In this document: in pieces, positions 6,747-9,063 of the stretch
Numbering within the stretch: position 1 is the stretch's first letter
How the letters are laid out: the number at the start of each line of letters is the position of its first letter
Assembly: GCA_900754795.1 (NCBI GenBank)
Contig: CAAEEA010000040.1
Coordinates: forward strand, 1 to 9,063
Length of the DNA stretch: 9,063 bases
Reading direction: 5' to 3'
Source of the DNA: Clostridia bacterium
GTDB lineage: Bacteria > Bacillota > Clostridia > Peptostreptococcales > Anaerovoracaceae
Translations under genes and position numbers: made by a program
The notes under the pieces: generated by a model
The model's input: only the letters and a program-made list of their open reading frames with translations
Told to the model about the DNA's origin: nothing
Databases searched by the model: none

Positions 6747-7420
6747 CAAGGGGGCAGTTCTTTTTCTTCTTCCGGTTCCCCCAGTACCCGGCTCATGTCA
6801 AGATGTTTTACTTTATCTATCGTTGTTGAAGAAACGTACACTGTCAGCACAGAGCAGGCTATGCGTACCGGAGATATATAGCTGAGGGAAAGCCCCAGAA
6901 CAACAATATCCGTGAGGAGATACGCCCAGGCAAGCTTCCATCCTGTCACAGAAGAAATCGTGAGCGCCAGCGCGTCGTCTCCGCCGCCTGAGCCTCCTTG
7001 CCTGAGTATGATTCCTGTCCCCATTCCTACAAAAAGTCCTCCCAGAACAGCCGCGATGGCCGGCATACCCGAAAGATCCGGAAGCAGCGGCGGCAAAAGA
7101 TCCCATATCTCATAGAAACCCGCCACACTCATGGTCGACACCATGGAGATCATTATGAATTTGCCTCCGAAAAATCTCAGAGCCATAGCATAACATGCTA
7201 TATCAAGCACGGGCGTTATCACTGCCGCAGGTATACCCAGCCAGTGTTCGATGAGCAGCATTGCCCCGATTATGCCTCCTTCGGTAATATCCACTCTCTG
7301 ATGTATGTTGTGTACTCCGAAAGTCAGTATGGCCGCCCCCAGCATGATGAAAGCGGCTTTTTTCCATGTCATCTCTTTTTTTGTCTCGTTAAAACAGTCG
7401 ATTATAGTTTTTTTGTTCAT
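6743..7420 (-). CDS. YitT-family membrane protein (short form)
   Basis: An integral membrane protein of unknown transport or sensing role, family YitT (DUF161). I choose the ATG at 7420, giving 225 residues, since GAAAGGGTG ends eight bases upstream. An in-frame start at 7444 lies within the -10 box. Hydrophobic segments are near 22-39, 48-82, 89-106, 120-138 and 160-182. The family glycine motifs are TEGGIIGA (46-53) and RQGGSGGGDDALA (140-152). The C-terminal cytosolic domain (DUF2179) of longer family members is absent, and the protein ends in an acidic tail with a terminal cysteine (EEEKELPPC). The gene has its own promoter with a palindromic operator. Confidence 0.85.
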   Translation of the reverse strand: MNKKTIIDCFNETKKEMTWKKAAFIMLGAAILTFGVHNIHQRVDITEGGIIGAMLLIEHWLGIPAAVITPVLDIACYAMALRFFGGKFIMISMVSTMSVAGFYEIWDLLPPLLPDLSGMPAIAAVLGGLFVGMGTGIILRQGGSGGGDDALALTISSVTGWKLAWAYLLTDIVVLGLSLSYISPVRIACSVLTVYVSSTTIDKVKHLDMSRVLGEPEEEKELPPC

Positions 7421-7442
7421 TTTTTTCACCCTTTCATGTAAC

Positions 7443-7473
7443 ATAATAAACCCTGGAACGATTCCAGGGTCAA
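7443..7473 (-). promoter_or_regulatory. YitT gene promoter with 19-bp dyad operator in the spacer
   Basis: TTGACC (7468-7473) and TATTAT (7443-7448) are 19 nt apart, longer than the normal 17. The perfect palindrome CCCTGGAATCGTTCCAGGG (7451-7469; 8-bp arms around a 3-nt centre) fills the spacer. Overlong 19-20 nt spacers occupied by a dyad are the hallmark of promoters activated by MerR-family regulators, such as those of CueR and MerR. An alternative reading is a weak terminator of the upstream gene, because the stem is followed by TTTATT on the minus strand. No MerR-type gene is in the window. Confidence 0.6.
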
Positions 7474-7521
7474 GGGAGAAATTATGATAAAACTGAGTTT
7501 TTTTGGATTTAAGCGCAAAAG

Positions 7522-7875
7522 CTATTTGGGCAGCTTTTTCCCGCAGTTATGGCAAAATTCGTAATCGTCCTCCACCGGAGTGCCGCAGTAAGGGCAAAAG
7601 CTGGCAGCTGTCTCGCCCAAACGTTCATTTATCGGATCCGGTTCTTCATTTTCGTCGGTTACATCGTATTCGGAATAACGCTTTTTGCTTACGGCGTTTT
7701 TTATGTTGTATATAGCCGTCAAAGCGGCAAAGGATGTCCACAGCGCGCCGAATATCATCATCTCTGTGCTCGTCCTGGCTGCCATGACCGTCCATACGAT
7801 ACCAAACAAAACCATGAAAATGCCGCCTATGCCGCCCATCATCGACCGTCCTCTGCCCGGTTTAATGCTTTTCAT
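7522..7875 (-). CDS. Small membrane protein with C-terminal zinc ribbon
   Basis: A 117-residue protein with two predicted membrane helices (about 12-32 and 38-58), a charged acidic linker (67-90) and a zinc ribbon with Cys94, Cys97, Cys108 and Cys111 in FCPYCGTP and FCHNCGKKL. The ribbon probably binds one zinc and faces the cytosol. No specific function can be assigned. The ATG at 7875 has GGAGGA about eight bases upstream and a promoter at 7910-7938. The open frame continues upstream to 8130, but that extension passes through the promoter and ribosome site and is low-complexity Lys/Ala/Pro, so I exclude it. Confidence 0.82.
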   Translation of the reverse strand: MKSIKPGRGRSMMGGIGGIFMVLFGIVWTVMAARTSTEMMIFGALWTSFAALTAIYNIKNAVSKKRYSEYDVTDENEEPDPINERLGETAASFCPYCGTPVEDDYEFCHNCGKKLPK

Positions 7876-7909
7876 TTTGTCTTCCTCCGAAAATACTTCT
7901 CTAATAAAT

Positions 7910-7938
7910 ATTATGCACGAACACTCCGGCGAAAGCAA
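7910..7938 (-). promoter_or_regulatory. Promoter of the zinc-ribbon protein gene
   Basis: TTGCTT (7933-7938) and CATAAT (7910-7915) are 17 nt apart on the minus strand. Transcription would start near 7903, about 28 bases ahead of the chosen ATG. Confidence 0.65.
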
Positions 7939-7965
7939 TATGTTTATCCGAAGATTCCGCGCAGC

Positions 7966-8006
7966 GAGCCGGGCCGATGACGAGCCGGGCTGATGACGAG
8001 CCGGGC
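7966..8006. repeat. 16-bp direct repeat, three copies
   Basis: GAGCCGGGC begins at 7966, 7982 and 7998. The first two copies are followed by CGATGAC or TGATGAC, giving a 16-bp period, and the third is partial. It lies just upstream of the zinc-ribbon gene promoter and is G+C-rich. Confidence 0.75.
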
Positions 8007-8048
8007 TTGGCCTGATCGGCTCCGCCTTTTTTGGTTTTTCCGGCTTTT

Positions 8049-8070
8049 CGGTCGGGGCAGCGCCCGACCG
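8049..8070. repeat. Perfect 8-bp inverted repeat (hairpin)
   Basis: CGGTCGGG (8049-8056) pairs with CCCGACCG (8063-8070) across a 6-nt loop. On the plus strand a T run (8076-8081) follows five bases later, so a plus-strand terminator is possible but not convincing, because the T run does not abut the stem. Confidence 0.5.
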
Positions 8071-8201
8071 AATCGCTTTTTCCTGCTGTTTGGCAGGGCG
8101 TGATCTGACACTTTTTATCCGGTTTGACAACTGATTTTGTCATTTTTTCCTTTACAAGCCGGCTTTTTTATAATTACATTCCTACCTTTTGACATATAAC
8201 C

Positions 8202-8243
8202 TGTCTTTAGCAGGTTTAGCCCCTACCGGAAAGACATTTTTTT
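8202..8243 (+). terminator. Terminator-like hairpin, plus strand
   Basis: TGTCTTT (8202-8208) pairs with AAAGACA (8230-8236) and is followed by seven T (8237-8243). GGT/ACC (8213-8215 and 8225-8227) can pair inside the loop. An overlapping alternative stem AACCTG/CAGGTT (8198-8203 with 8211-8216) would exclude it. A TATAAT at 8169-8174 lies upstream, though without a good -35. No plus-strand gene precedes it. Confidence 0.4.
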
Positions 8244-8264
8244 CAAAACAGACGGATTTTTCGC

Positions 8265-8318
8265 GAAAAAAGAAAGCGCCGCAACCCTGATATCCGTTGT
8301 ATCAAAATTGCGGCGCTT
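8265..8318 (-). terminator. Long hairpin, probable terminator of the nuclease transcript
   Basis: An 11-bp perfect stem, AAGCGCCGCAA (8274-8284) with TTGCGGCGCTT (8308-8318), encloses a second 5-bp stem TGATA/TATCA (8288-8292 with 8300-8304). On the minus strand the stem is followed by TCTTTTTT. It faces the right direction to end transcripts from the partial nuclease gene about 320 bases upstream. Confidence 0.7.
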
Positions 8319-8424
8319 ATCTGCCTCAGTGCAAGCTTATGGTTACAAAGAGGTAACCTGACTTCGGATAAAACTTTTGCTATGTCAACAGGTTCAGACT
8401 ATGTTCCTGCTGATTTTGATACAA
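8297..8424. repeat. 12-bp inverted repeat pair
   Basis: TTGTATCAAAAT (8297-8308) and its exact complement ATTTTGATACAA (8413-8424) are 104 bases apart. Between them is another perfect hairpin, GGTTAC/GTAACC (8341-8346 with 8353-8358). The left copy overlaps the inner part of the terminator-like hairpin. Confidence 0.7.
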
Positions 8425-8638
8425 TAGAAACAGCCCTTTTCGGGGCAAAAGTCCCGCCGAAAATGCTTGAAATAAGTGCTTCCAAGGTCATGCACTGCTT
8501 TGGGAACCCTATTTTACGTATTCAGTTTTGCCACCACCGCCCAGCAGTATGACGGAATGTCAGTCTTTCGGTGTAACGGTTTTGGAACAGTTAAAAGGCT
8601 GTCATCTCCCGTTTTTCCGTCAATAAATAAATTACATT

Positions 8639-9063
8639 TTACATAGGTACTGAATCATCATTCAAAATATGGGTACTAACAACTTGACTGCCAGCGTACA
8701 TGAGATACTTCACACCACTTGCCACAGCCATCTCCTCAGCAGCTGCCTGTTTTGCCTTAACCACGGTGTCATCAATCTTGTTGTCTCCCTTAACCTCGAT
8801 AAGCTGATAGGAACCATCTATCATCTTTGCAAGGAAGTCGGGATAGTACTGGCGAATTCTGCCCGATTCTGGATCGTAGTAGTGTACAGAGAGATCACCC
8901 TGGTTGGAAGTAAACATTCCCGTGAAGTAAACCTCCGCAACTTTGCCGCTCGTGATGTACTGCATGAAGCATTCCTTCTCTGGAATGGAATCGAAGCAGT
9001 ATGTGTCAGCATGGAAGCTCTTCTTAAGCTGCTCCGGTGTAAAGCCCGGATAGCGATTGGTAA
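8639..9063 (-). CDS. PD-(D/E)XK nuclease C-terminus, type III restriction (Res)-like, partial
   Basis: Only the last 140 residues are in the window; the gene enters from the right edge and ends with TAA at 8639-8641. The fragment has a PD-(D/E)XK nuclease core: YYPDFLAKM with D75, then QLIEVKGD with E89 and K91 (numbered from the first complete codon at 9061). It is followed by a helix rich in Ala and Lys and the strand VKYLMYAG. In type III restriction enzymes such a nuclease domain follows the helicase in the Res subunit, which cuts DNA with its Mod partner. A stand-alone or different helicase-nuclease is also possible because the helicase part is not visible. The internal ATG at 8965 should not be taken as the start, because the frame stays open and protein-like to the edge. 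Confidence 0.75.
   Translation of the reverse strand, partial: TNRYPGFTPEQLKKSFHADTYCFDSIPEKECFMQYITSGKVAEVYFTGMFTSNQGDLSVHYYDPESGRIRQYYPDFLAKMIDGSYQLIEVKGDNKIDDTVVKAKQAAAEEMAVASGVKYLMYAGSQVVSTHILNDDSVPM

Larger units (their letters stand above)
8144..8638. other. Non-coding or decayed stretch between zinc-ribbon gene region and the nuclease
   Basis: I find no convincing gene here. A 57-codon plus-strand frame (8382-8552; begins MSTGSDYVPADFDTIETALF) is open but lacks a ribosome site. A minus-strand frame ending at 8514 reads protein-like (TVPKPLHRKTDIPSYCWAVV) but overlaps the nuclease stop out of frame and has no start signal. These could be remains of a disrupted gene or chance. The stretch contains several hairpins, listed separately. 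Confidence 0.5.

Noticed and set aside
7876..8130. N-terminal extension of the zinc-ribbon protein
   Set aside because: The extension would start at TTG and read through the promoter and ribosome site that serve the ATG at 7875.
7901..8143. Minus-strand open frame of 80 codons with AAAGGA before its ATG
   Set aside because: It is low-complexity, runs through the 16-bp repeats and across the promoter of the zinc-ribbon gene, and shows no recognisable motif.

Overview
The window reads like a chromosomal segment of a Gram-positive anaerobe of the class Clostridia. The evidence is a metK gene led by an S-box (SAM-I) riboswitch, strong GGAGG-type ribosome binding sites, clean sigma-A type promoters (TTGACA/TATAAT) and a YitT-family membrane protein. 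I cannot fix the genus from sequence alone.

Layout. Bases 1-250 hold a 41-bp periodic array of 18-bp palindromes with constant 23-nt, T-rich spacers. It breaks off in mid-unit against a second array, a 19-bp tandem repeat present six times (267-380). Next comes metK with its intrinsic terminator, on the minus strand, with a full SAM-I aptamer, terminator and promoter upstream (about 1758-1958). A back-to-back promoter drives the only clear plus-strand gene, a 426-residue protein that I do not recognise. It ends at a terminator that touches the stop codon of the next, convergent gene.

From 3351 to 6746 a three-gene minus-strand operon encodes, in transcription order, a monoacylglycerol-lipase-like alpha/beta hydrolase, a 2,3-diaminopropionate ammonia-lyase and an M20D amidohydrolase. 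It has its own promoter, whose -35 box overlaps the stop codon of the upstream gene. The amidohydrolase and lyase could act in series: an N-acylated diaminopropionate or related compound would be freed and then split to pyruvate and ammonia. Upstream lies a short YitT-family membrane protein. Its promoter carries a perfect 19-bp dyad in a 19-nt spacer, which is the arrangement used by MerR-family activators. Before that is a small two-helix membrane protein with a C-terminal zinc ribbon.

Bases 7950 to 8638 carry no convincing gene but several repeats and hairpins, including nested inverted repeats around 8274-8424 that end in a terminator-like element. The window closes with the C-terminal 140 residues of a PD-(D/E)XK nuclease-type protein, most like the C-terminus of a type III restriction (Res) subunit. 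This suggests that a defence or accessory region begins near 8640 and continues past the window edge.

Most calls rest on visible motifs, start-site signals and gene order. The repeat arrays, the MerR-like operator and the non-coding 8.1-8.6 kb stretch are the parts most worth a second look.
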